This document shows, in pieces, positions 46,960-54,036 of a stretch of 54,036 nucleotides of DNA. The first letter of the stretch is position 1. Each line of letters starts with the position of its first letter. This DNA comes from an uncultured Methylococcaceae bacterium (GTDB lineage Bacteria; Pseudomonadota; Gammaproteobacteria; Methylococcales; Methylomonadaceae), in contig CAIMEB010000250.1 of NCBI GenBank assembly GCA_903839855.1, forward strand, positions 1 through 54,036. The letters run 5' to 3'. The notes under the pieces were generated by a model. It had not been told where the DNA came from. It did no database searches and saw only the letters and a program-made list of their open reading frames with translations. Both the position numbers and the translations under genes were made by a program.

Positions 46960-48324
46960 TCATCTTAACACAACAAAGAAGCCTTCTTGATCGCGTTGGA
47001 TATTAATTAGTAAGGCATTAACAGGGTCAACAACCTTTGTTAATTCTTCAAGGTTATTCACCCGATAACGATTGGCTGAAACAATAATATCACCGGGCCG
47101 TAAGCCAACCTTCCAAGCGTAGGATGATGACTGTATCTTTTCAATTAAGACGCCTTCCACTTGATCTTTTTGGGTCGCTGTTAATAGGGTGCCTTTGAGT
47201 AGCGGGTGTAATTTTTCACCGGCTAGTTGAGGGAGTGCTTGTTTGCCTATGGTAGCAACCACTGATTTTTTCTCATTACCACGATAATATTCAATAGTAA
47301 CATGATCACCAATTTGTAATAAACCTACGATATTACGGATATCTTGGCTGGTCTTAACCTGTTTTCCATTGGCGCTGACAATAATATCGCCGGGTTCTAA
47401 GCCGGCTTCTGCAGCAGGCGAATTATTTTCAATACGACTGATAGCCGCACCGTGTTTGTTATCCAGGTTAAAGGCATTCACGAGTTCAGGGGTTAAATCC
47501 TGAGTGGTAACGCCGAGCAAGCCGCGTTTGACTACACCGTGTTTAACCAGTACGTCTTTAATCGGCATAATCATATTGGTGGGTATGGCAAAACCGATGC
47601 CAACGTTACCGCCAGTGGGCGCCAGAATAGCGGTATTCATACCAATCAGTTCGCCCCGCAGATTAACGAGTGCACCACCCGAATTACCTGGGTTAATAGA
47701 AGCGTCAGTTTGAATAAAATCTTCATAACCCTCAATACCCAGGCCTGAACGACCCAAGGCGCTAACAATGCCAGAGGTTACGGTTTGTCCCAAGCCAAAG
47801 GGGTTACCAATAGCAACGACAAAGTCACCGACTTTAAGTTGGCTAGAGTCTGCAATGGCAAGTTGGGTTAAATTTTTAGCAGGTATTTTAATAATCGCTA
47901 TATCGGCTTCTGGGTCAGTGCCTATCAGTTCTGCATTGAGTTGGCGTCCATCCGTTAGGGTAACCAGAATCTTGTCGGCTTTATCAATCACATGATTATT
48001 GGTTAGCACCAAGCCTTGGGCACTGTCGATAATAACACCAGAACCCAAGCTGTTCTTTTGTTGTTGGCGAGACTGATTGGGAACATTAAAAAACTGCCGA
48101 AAATAGGGATCTTGCATTAACGGATTATCGTTAACTTGAATATTGGTTGAGGTCGAAATATTAACCACGGCTGGCATGCTGTGTTCTAGCATAGGGGCCA
48201 ATGAGGGGAGTGCTTGTCCATCCACAAAAGGCGGTAGTCCGGCGGCTATCGATGGTAAGGACACCGATAAACAAACAGAAACGATAGACCTTATCAACAG
48301 TTGTTTTATGAATACGGGTTTCAT
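46960..48324 (-). CDS. Do-family periplasmic serine protease (DegQ/DegP type)
   Basis: This 454-residue protein has a signal peptide (to about 28), a trypsin-like domain with the triad H111 (NNHVID), D141 (ADIAII) and S215 (GNSGGA), and two PDZ domains (about 260-350 and 365-450). It is the size of DegQ/DegS-like Do proteases in bacteria without a separate DegP. It degrades or refolds damaged periplasmic proteins. The LA-loop is short (NVPNQSRQQQ), as in DegQ rather than DegP. Confidence 0.93.
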   Translation of the reverse strand: MKPVFIKQLLIRSIVSVCLSVSLPSIAAGLPPFVDGQALPSLAPMLEHSMPAVVNISTSTNIQVNDNPLMQDPYFRQFFNVPNQSRQQQKNSLGSGVIIDSAQGLVLTNNHVIDKADKILVTLTDGRQLNAELIGTDPEADIAIIKIPAKNLTQLAIADSSQLKVGDFVVAIGNPFGLGQTVTSGIVSALGRSGLGIEGYEDFIQTDASINPGNSGGALVNLRGELIGMNTAILAPTGGNVGIGFAIPTNMIMPIKDVLVKHGVVKRGLLGVTTQDLTPELVNAFNLDNKHGAAISRIENNSPAAEAGLEPGDIIVSANGKQVKTSQDIRNIVGLLQIGDHVTIEYYRGNEKKSVVATIGKQALPQLAGEKLHPLLKGTLLTATQKDQVEGVLIEKIQSSSYAWKVGLRPGDIIVSANRYRVNNLEELTKVVDPVNALLINIQRDQEGFFVVLR

Positions 48325-48465
48325 CAGGAGTTCTCAGAGCTAGTTAAACATGAATGACAGACAATATAAGTATAGAAATGTTTAATACAAGAGTACGCCT
48401 AAGATAACTCGCAAAAAAATAAAATACTCCTCATAGGTTTGACTGTCTACATGTGTAGTTTTTGA

Positions 48466-49998
48466 TCAAACTCTTCTATCCAGCTTGCGATAGCTGATTG
48501 CTTCACTCAAATGATTAATTTCTATGTGCTCGGATTGAGATAAATCAGCGATTGTACGTGCTAGCTTCAATATTCGATGATAAGCTCGGTGTGATAAGCC
48601 AAATTTTTCCATCGCTTGTTCTAATAACTGATGGCTGGGTTCTGATAATTGGCAGAGCTGTTTTACTTCTTTGGCTGTCATTGCTGAGTTTGCTTTGCCG
48701 CTACGCACCAAAGCAATATTACGTGCCACTATTACGCGTGCTCTAATAGTGGCACTGGTTTCTTCACCATTGGGCATACCTTTACGCAGCACCTCAAGAG
48801 AAATGCGTGGAACTTCTAAGTGCATGTCAATTCTGTCCAATAATGGGCCTGATATTTTTGCCCTATAGCGGATGACTTGCTCTGATGAGCAATGACAACG
48901 GCCTGAGGCATCTCCTAAATAGCCACAAGGGCAAGGGTTCATTGCCGCAATCAATTGAAAGCGGGCTGGAAAATCGACTTGTCTAGCCGCGCGGGAAATC
49001 GTTATATGTCCAGTTTCTAAGGGTTCACGCAGGACTTCTAATACTTTCCGATCAAACTCGGGCAACTCATCTAAAAATAACGTACCATTGTGTGCCAGTG
49101 ATATTTCACCAGGCTTGGGATTACTTCCACCACCAACCAGAGCGGCGGCAGAGGCTGTGTGATGAGGTGCCCGATAAGGGGGAATGAGCCAATTTCCCAC
49201 ATTAAGCCCCTGGTCACTAATAGAGGCAATAGCCGCAGTTTCTTGTGCCTGTTGTTCGGTAAGTAACGGTAATATAGTGGGTAAACGCGAGGCAATCATC
49301 GACTTACCCGTGCCTGGTGGCCCGAGCATAATTAAATTATGAGCCCCAGCGGCGGCAATTTCAAAAGCCCGCTTAACATGAAATTGACCATGAACATCAT
49401 AGAAATCCAATGTATAAGAGGGGATGTGCTGTTCCGGTTGTTGGTACTCGCTGGGTATCAGTATTTGACCACTGAGATGAGCACACACCTCTAGTAAATG
49501 ACCTGCCGGAATAATCTCAATCCCTTTGACGAGAGATGCTTCAGCAATGTTTTCTTTAGGTAAGATAAGTTTTCGGTAATTATTCCTGGCTTGTATAGCA
49601 ATAGGAAGTACCCCCCTGATAGGGCGCAGTTCCCCCCCTAACGATAGCTCACCAATACATTCGTATTCTTCTAGATGAGCCATAGGAATTTGACCGGAAG
49701 CAGCGAGAATCCCTAAGGCAATAGCTAAATCAAAGCGCCCACCTTCTTTGGGTAAATCGGCTGGGGCTAAATTAACGGTAATTCGTTGGGCAGGAAATTC
49801 AAATTTAGAATTTAATAAAGCACCACGCACTCGGTCTTTACTTTCTTTAACCGCTGTTTCTGGCAAACCGACGATATTGAGTGCAGGCAGGCCATTAGCA
49901 ACGTGAACTTCAACCATGACCAAAGGGGCTTCAATTCCAGCCCGACCACGGCTAAAGATAACGGCTAAGCCCATGAAAGGAAGGGGCTTACTGGGCAT
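48466..49998 (-). CDS. YifB/ComM-family AAA+ ATPase (Mg-chelatase-like)
   Basis: This 510-residue protein has an N-terminal Lon-like domain (IEAPLVMVEVHVANGLPALNIVGLP spread over 22-46), an AAA+ core with Walker A GPPGTGKS at 226-233 and Walker B LFLDELPEF, a zinc-like CPCGYLGD segment, and a Mg-chelatase C-terminal helical domain. ComM promotes branch migration during natural transformation in Vibrio and others. MGLAVIFSRG at residue 9 (49974) may be the real start, as relatives begin there; neither ATG has a clear ribosome site. Confidence 0.93.
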   Translation of the reverse strand: MPSKPLPFMGLAVIFSRGRAGIEAPLVMVEVHVANGLPALNIVGLPETAVKESKDRVRGALLNSKFEFPAQRITVNLAPADLPKEGGRFDLAIALGILAASGQIPMAHLEEYECIGELSLGGELRPIRGVLPIAIQARNNYRKLILPKENIAEASLVKGIEIIPAGHLLEVCAHLSGQILIPSEYQQPEQHIPSYTLDFYDVHGQFHVKRAFEIAAAGAHNLIMLGPPGTGKSMIASRLPTILPLLTEQQAQETAAIASISDQGLNVGNWLIPPYRAPHHTASAAALVGGGSNPKPGEISLAHNGTLFLDELPEFDRKVLEVLREPLETGHITISRAARQVDFPARFQLIAAMNPCPCGYLGDASGRCHCSSEQVIRYRAKISGPLLDRIDMHLEVPRISLEVLRKGMPNGEETSATIRARVIVARNIALVRSGKANSAMTAKEVKQLCQLSEPSHQLLEQAMEKFGLSHRAYHRILKLARTIADLSQSEHIEINHLSEAISYRKLDRRV

Positions 49999-50090
49999 TT
50001 TGATCTGATCACTGTTTACTCCTCGGGTTCAAGCTCAGATATCCTATCAGGCAAGTCAATCAGATGGGTAGCGCATTTTACAGCAAAAAA

Positions 50091-50118
50091 GGTTAGCGTG
50101 GTTTTAATCACGCCAACC
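50091..50118 (-). terminator. Rho-independent terminator of ubiK
   Basis: GGTTAGCGTG (50091-50100) pairs with CACGCCAACC (50109-50118) with one mismatch. In the minus direction it is followed by TTTTTT. It lies 42 bases past the ubiK stop. Confidence 0.88.
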
Positions 50119-50160
50119 AAAATTACTTGATCTTTGTGGAAAGATCTAAAGATCCGTGAA

Positions 50161-50421
50161 TTAAACTTCCGTATCGCTAATGACTTTACTTTCTATTTCA
50201 GCAACACGTTTTTCAAGATCTTCTAATTTAGAGCGGGTTTTGGCTAAAACCAATTTTTGTACTTCAAACTCTTCTCGGGTAACTAAATCCAGTTTACCTA
50301 GAACACCCTGCAAAATAGCCTGAAAGGTTTTTTCCAAATCATCTTTTATGTTGTTCAAGCCAGGAGGGATAGCTCCTGCCAAACGATTGGCAATATCATC
50401 AATAGCTTTAGGATCAAACAT
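50161..50421 (-). CDS. ubiK: UbiK/BMFP accessory factor (YqiC)
   Basis: This 86-residue protein starts MFDPKAIDDIANRL and has a C-terminal coiled coil (about 48-80, EEFEVQKLVLAKTRSKLEDL), the layout of YqiC/UbiK. It trimerises and helps the cytoplasmic ubiquinone-synthesis complex under aerobic conditions. It lies alone upstream of comM/yifB, with a terminator after it, as in many Gammaproteobacteria. Confidence 0.93.
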   Translation of the reverse strand: MFDPKAIDDIANRLAGAIPPGLNNIKDDLEKTFQAILQGVLGKLDLVTREEFEVQKLVLAKTRSKLEDLEKRVAEIESKVISDTEV

Positions 50422-50691
50422 AGGTACAGTCTCTTTATAAATTCAAGGTATATAGCAATAAGCTACTTATAGACTTTCAGATAAATAAATTCCAATAATG
50501 TACATGACTACCCTTATTTTAAAGGTCTGTAGCAAATGAGTTTGGAAATTTAATTTCTGAACGTCTATAGTTAGCATCTAAATGGGTATTCGTTGCTTAC
50601 ATTATAGTACGATTTGATAAAAACTTTTTAAAGATCGTCAGGTTTGGCAGATTTTGAATTCCCCCCTTTGTTTTAAAGCTATTATAGCTTA

Positions 50692-50934
50692 TCAATAGTG
50701 CGTTGAAGATAAAATAAAGTATCGCCCGTTGTTTAAAAATGTCTTTTGTTCGTTCAGGATAGTCGTTTCATCGCCATCGGCAATTCGATCGACATATTTT
50801 GCAAGCAGAATGAATTTTGCATCAACGACTTTTTCACAATCATTACGACCACCATTGATTACGTAACGTAGGCAATGAGAAAAAAGCGTTGTACGATAGC
50901 AGATGTCGAATAAGATGAAGTATGTTATGGTCAA
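50692..50934 (-). CDS. Doubtful small ORF, unrecognised
   Basis: This 80-codon frame starts at TTG with no clear ribosome site and ends 270 bases before ubiK. The middle (GGRNDCEKVVDAKFILLAKY, DRIADGDETT) has protein-like composition, but I recognise no family. It could be a decayed gene or chance. The remainder of 50422-50964 is AT-rich and holds probably the ubiK promoter and little else. Confidence 0.25.
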   Translation of the reverse strand: MTITYFILFDICYRTTLFSHCLRYVINGGRNDCEKVVDAKFILLAKYVDRIADGDETTILNEQKTFLNNGRYFILSSTHY

Positions 50935-50964
50935 CTAAGAAAGTGTTGACAATTACAACACGTT

Positions 50965-52305
50965 TTATTCGGCACCGTCATTTTTCTTGTCCAAAAACAA
51001 CCGAACACAGTTGTCTAGTTGATCGCTATAAAACACAGCACTGATCCATAAATCACCGACGGCAGCTAGCTTATTATCCAGATAAACTAACGGTATTGTG
51101 TCTCTTTCCCAAGGCGGAATAGCGGCTTCCTGAAACAGGTTTTTCAGTGCATGAGAACCTTGCCGACCGGGCAAGCAAATTTTCTCACCGCCACTGCGAG
51201 GCTTGACTATAATCGATGAGCTTTGCCACAGTGCCATTGAAATACCGGTTGATGAAGGCAGACAAAACAAGCGCTGACCTGACGACAACCTGATAGAATC
51301 GTTTCCTAAAGGCCAATGAGTATCCAATAGCTTCGGTGCTAAGTTACCTTTTAAACAATACAACTTATCTCGATAGCGCCGAACGCAATAGCCTTGCCCT
51401 GATAACATCGGCTCACTATCTATTCTTGCCGAGATCACCTCGGTCTGTAATCGCTCAATAAAAGCCTGTGCTGGCATTTTTAAATTAAGTGCCTGAAACC
51501 ATTCTCTAATAACCAACGCTTGCAATGGAAGCTTATATAAGGGTAACTCGCTTATACACAGTGTTTGCTCAACCTCATTAAACATAGCACTGAATACAGT
51601 GTGAGCCTGCTCAGAAATCAAATCCTGGGCATCGGCGCAATGCTTTGCTGACCGAGTGACTGTTTTATCACACTGAGGCCAACGCTGTTTTAATAACGGA
51701 AAAATCTCATTACGTAAAAAGTTACGATCATACGCATTACTGGCATTACTGGGATCTTCAACCCACTTTAAATCATGCGTTTGAGCATAATCCTTAATAG
51801 CCTGTTTGGATACCTCAAGTAACGGCCTCAATATAACACCTTGCCCAAAAGGTAGACTGTGAGGCATGGCTGATAAACCACGTAAACCGCTACCCCGCAT
51901 TAATTGCAGGAAAAAGGTTTCTAATTGATCTTCACGATGTTGAGCGACTAACAACACATCATTAACCGTCATTAAAGACTTAAAGGCATTATACCGAGCA
52001 TTTCTGGCTGCCTCTTCAGGGCTTTCACCCCGAACGGAATGGGCATTGACCCGTAATACTTTAAAGCCAACCCCCATAGTGTTTGCAACATATTGACAAT
52101 GGCTAGCCCAAGACGCAGCTTCAGATTGCAAGCCATGATCAATATAAACCGCGATAATCTTAACTTTAAGAGCCGCAATAGACGCGCACAAATGCAACAA
52201 CACATGCGAATCAACACCGCCACTGTACCCAATATAGACCAGTGGCGCTTTACTGCATTGATTTAACACAGGCGTAATAGAATGCGCAGAAAGAAATTCT
52301 GTCAT
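50965..52305 (-). CDS. tilS: tRNA(Ile)-lysidine synthetase
   Basis: This 446-residue protein has the PP-loop GYSGGVDS (SGGVDS at 28-33), a middle domain with WVEDPSNASNAYDRNFLRNEIFPLL across about 176-205, and C-terminal domains including the LPGRQGSHALKNLFQEAAIPPWERDTIPLV segment near 393-425. It attaches lysine to C34 of the CAU-anticodon tRNA-Ile, changing its codon from AUG to AUA. It is complete. The membrane cytochrome (copy 2) lies 57 bases upstream on the same strand and may share its transcript. Confidence 0.95.
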   Translation of the reverse strand: MTEFLSAHSITPVLNQCSKAPLVYIGYSGGVDSHVLLHLCASIAALKVKIIAVYIDHGLQSEAASWASHCQYVANTMGVGFKVLRVNAHSVRGESPEEAARNARYNAFKSLMTVNDVLLVAQHREDQLETFFLQLMRGSGLRGLSAMPHSLPFGQGVILRPLLEVSKQAIKDYAQTHDLKWVEDPSNASNAYDRNFLRNEIFPLLKQRWPQCDKTVTRSAKHCADAQDLISEQAHTVFSAMFNEVEQTLCISELPLYKLPLQALVIREWFQALNLKMPAQAFIERLQTEVISARIDSEPMLSGQGYCVRRYRDKLYCLKGNLAPKLLDTHWPLGNDSIRLSSGQRLFCLPSSTGISMALWQSSSIIVKPRSGGEKICLPGRQGSHALKNLFQEAAIPPWERDTIPLVYLDNKLAAVGDLWISAVFYSDQLDNCVRLFLDKKNDGAE

Positions 52306-52362
52306 AACTAAAGTTTAAGACTCAAAGCCTATGATAGCCTTATACAGACTTTGAGTTAATGC

Positions 52363-53277
52363 TTACTTTTTAAGCTTTTTAAACAAGTCCTTAATAACAG
52401 GCCAAGCCTGTATCAACCATTGTTCTTTTACGAACACCGCGATAGGTATAATTTGACGAGCCACTTTTTTAACAACATCCCATATCTGATCAGCAATAGA
52501 TGACTCAGAACTATCCCGCCATTTTATATACTGAGAGCCAAAGCCTTTAACAAATACCGGCTCAAACAACCACATTTCAATAATAGACGTAACCCACATA
52601 AACATAAATGAAATGCCCATGCCCATACCAGCAAAAATAACTAACCAGGCAAAAACAGGATGAATTTTAGTCAGCCACCAAGACATAATATCCGCGATCA
52701 GAAAGACATAAGGCATCCCGATAGCAATACATTTATACTGCATAGTCGGTGTTTCGGCAAAGTTAAAAATTAGTCCCACAAACATAAAGATAAAACTAAT
52801 GCCAAACAAATGAATATGCGATACGCGGGTTAACGATGAAAAAGTCGCCCCAGTATCTTGAGTCGTATATGGCTTTAAACCCTCAAATTCCGCAAAGTTA
52901 GGAACGCCAGAAGCCTCTTTGTTATGACACATAACACAGCGGGTTTGGACTATTTTTTCAATCCCCTTATCTTTATAATCATCAGCATCTGCCCCATCTC
53001 TGACCCACTCCATTATTTTGAAACGCTCTTGTTCGGGCGCATTTTCTTTCATGGAGCCATTCAGCTTTTGTTCAAGCACTGTACCCGAACGGTTACCATA
53101 ATAGCTGTACACAATATCATCGATTGACAAACCGAACTTGCCATCTGCCATACCGTGTGTAAATAAAATCTGGATTAAAGCAAAAAGATAGCCAATGCCA
53201 ACAGCACAGAGATACCCCGTAAACAAAACTTTAATCGGTGTTTCATGATCTTTTAAAGCGGTATATTTTGAAGTCAT
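52363..53277 (-). CDS. Four-helix membrane protein with a single c-type haem motif (copy 2)
   Basis: This 304-residue protein is a paralogue of the one at 14234-14959, with the same order: first helix at about 15-40, HGMADGKFGLS at 41-51, DDIVYSYYGNRSG at 53-65, haem site CVMCH at 114-118, and SLTRVSHIHLFGISFIF at 148-164 opening three more helices. It differs by an extra C-terminal tail of about 65 residues after helix 4 that is basic and amphipathic. Identity in the shared blocks is near complete, so the function is probably the same. It is upstream of tilS, away from any other cytochrome gene. An electron-transfer role is inferred from the haem motif; the partner is unknown. Confidence 0.72.
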   Translation of the reverse strand: MTSKYTALKDHETPIKVLFTGYLCAVGIGYLFALIQILFTHGMADGKFGLSIDDIVYSYYGNRSGTVLEQKLNGSMKENAPEQERFKIMEWVRDGADADDYKDKGIEKIVQTRCVMCHNKEASGVPNFAEFEGLKPYTTQDTGATFSSLTRVSHIHLFGISFIFMFVGLIFNFAETPTMQYKCIAIGMPYVFLIADIMSWWLTKIHPVFAWLVIFAGMGMGISFMFMWVTSIIEMWLFEPVFVKGFGSQYIKWRDSSESSIADQIWDVVKKVARQIIPIAVFVKEQWLIQAWPVIKDLFKKLKK

Positions 53278-53752
53278 AATAGCGTCAATTGATAGATAAA
53301 CAGGAGTAGTTATTAAGCTTTATAGCATATTTCACACCATTATTTAATAATCTTTTAACATGAGTAAAAAACGGACATAAAACCGCCAACTTACTCTAAT
53401 TAAAACATATTAAGCAGCAATTATTTAAAAACCATCAATTCACCCGCTAAGGAAAAAACAAACGCCTTCTCTTATTTTGGTGCAAAAAACACAGTTATGC
53501 ACAAAAAAGTACAGAAAATAGTTAAATTTAGCCAGTTTTAGGATATACACCTGATTTAGTAGAATTGGCATTTTGTAGAATTAGCGTGTATAAAAGGCGC
53601 CAAATATTGTGTATGACCTTACACAACAAAAAGCATTTTCCCGATTGCAACAAGTCAACGGTTGCTATCCACGTATGTCCGCTATTTTGAAAGTAAAGGA
53701 CTAGGCTGTCCCTTCAATTCAATACGTTGGTCGGATAATGGAAACAATGGAT
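53278..53752. other. 475-base gap between the copy 2 cytochrome gene and nasA
   Basis: AT-rich sequence upstream of the cytochrome gene and downstream of nasA, so it should hold the cytochrome promoter and the nasA transcript end. GGTGCA and TGCAC boxes 12 bases apart occur near 53480-53505 but do not fit the spacing of an NtrC site. A plus-strand stretch near 53615-53703 stays open for about 30 codons and looks mildly protein-like, yet I recognise nothing in it and it ends at a TAG. Confidence 0.4.
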
Positions 53753-54036
53753 TTATCCCAACAACGCTTTAATCTCTGGGATACAAGACCCACAATTAGT
53801 CCCCGCTTTTAAACAGTGCCCCACTTCCTGAGGCGTCTTCAACTGCTTATCTTTAATTACCCTGAGCAATGTTTTTTCACCGACGTTAAAGCAGACACAG
53901 ACGGTTTTTCCGGTATCTTCAGTTCCCACTGGTACACGTCCAGTGAGCAGCGCCATGCGTTCTGATAGCTCTAGGCTGTTTTTAGCAAACAAGCCAATCA
54001 ACCAATGACGTTCGGGCAGATGATGATCAGCCGCAA
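53753..54036 (-). CDS. 3' end of assimilatory nitrate reductase large subunit (NasA-like)
   Basis: The frame is open to the right edge and gives about 94 residues. The last 60 form a bacterioferritin-associated-ferredoxin-like [2Fe-2S] domain: VCVCFNVGEKTLL with C-x-C, and HCLKAGTNCGSCIPEIKALL with the C-x-x-C pair. The stretch before it (LPERHWLIGLFAKN..ERMALLTGRVP) matches the tail of NasA molybdoenzymes, which add this domain at the C-terminus. NirB-type proteins also carry such domains, but the flanking pattern fits NasA better. The molybdenum domain is outside the window. Confidence 0.75.
   Translation of the reverse strand, partial: AADHHLPERHWLIGLFAKNSLELSERMALLTGRVPVGTEDTGKTVCVCFNVGEKTLLRVIKDKQLKTPQEVGHCLKAGTNCGSCIPEIKALLG

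Noticed and set aside
53480-53510. GGTGCA/TGCAC boxes upstream of the second membrane cytochrome, considered as an NtrC site
   Set aside because: Orientation and spacing do not fit the NtrC consensus, and no matching sigma-54 element was found nearby.

Overview
The window reads as ordinary, gene-dense chromosome of a somewhat AT-rich gammaproteobacterium. FabA/FabB, CmoB, UbiK, TtcA, ComM/YifB and an MsbA-type exporter fit Gammaproteobacteria. The multihaem and membrane cytochrome families, the cytochrome c6-like protein and an assimilatory nitrate reductase fit a methylotroph or methanotroph of the Methylococcales. That narrower placement is an inference: no methane or methanol oxidation gene lies in the window.

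Layout. (1) 1-10.5 kb, plus strand: the 3' end of a probable transposase, then a surface-polysaccharide/LPS block (WecA/WbpL-like initiator, WbpM-like dehydratase, a Tat-exported superoxide-reductase-like protein, two GT2 enzymes, a GT-B enzyme, a WaaL-like ligase, a heptosyltransferase-like GT9, and MsbA). (2) 10.5-14 kb: a decayed nasT-like fragment, then glgX and a hexose-6-phosphate mutarotase. (3) 14.2-19.1 kb, minus strand: the main accessory block. It holds a small cytochrome c with no methionine, a ten-haem MtrA/DmsE-type cytochrome, an MtrB/PioB-type outer-membrane barrel, a strong terminator, and a four-helix membrane protein with one c-haem motif. A paralogue of this last protein lies at 52.4-53.3 kb. 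(4) 19.2-23.6 kb: uvrC-pgsA, a TetR regulator with a small zinc-ribbon-like protein, a cytochrome c6-like protein and a broken yigZ. (5) 23.6-32.3 kb: a small membrane protein, rnd, ttcA, fabA-fabB, slt, an mltB relic, murJ, and rpsT. (6) 32.4-39.6 kb: cmoB, an mlaC-like gene, hemB-aroE, a gamma-carbonic anhydrase-like gene, a YgjP-type metallopeptidase, an MJ1255-type glycosyltransferase and a TVP38-type membrane protein. (7) 39.6-50.4 kb, all minus strand: asnB with a GT39 enzyme, pepN, a DUF423 gene, moaB, a DegQ-type protease, comM/yifB, ubiK. (8) 50.4-54 kb: a doubtful small ORF, tilS, the second membrane cytochrome, and the 3' end of nasA cut by the window edge.

Most promising system: the cytochrome block forms a candidate route for electrons across the periplasm and outer membrane (membrane haem protein, small periplasmic carrier, decahaem-in-barrel conduit). 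No extracellular MtrC-type cytochrome is visible, so the outer partner, substrate and direction of flow are unknown. A second theme is gene decay: relics of nasT, yigZ and mltB and a transposase end sit in the gaps, and two REP-like palindromes occur, one overlapping the asnB stop codon. No tRNA, rRNA, CRISPR array or intact insertion sequence was seen.
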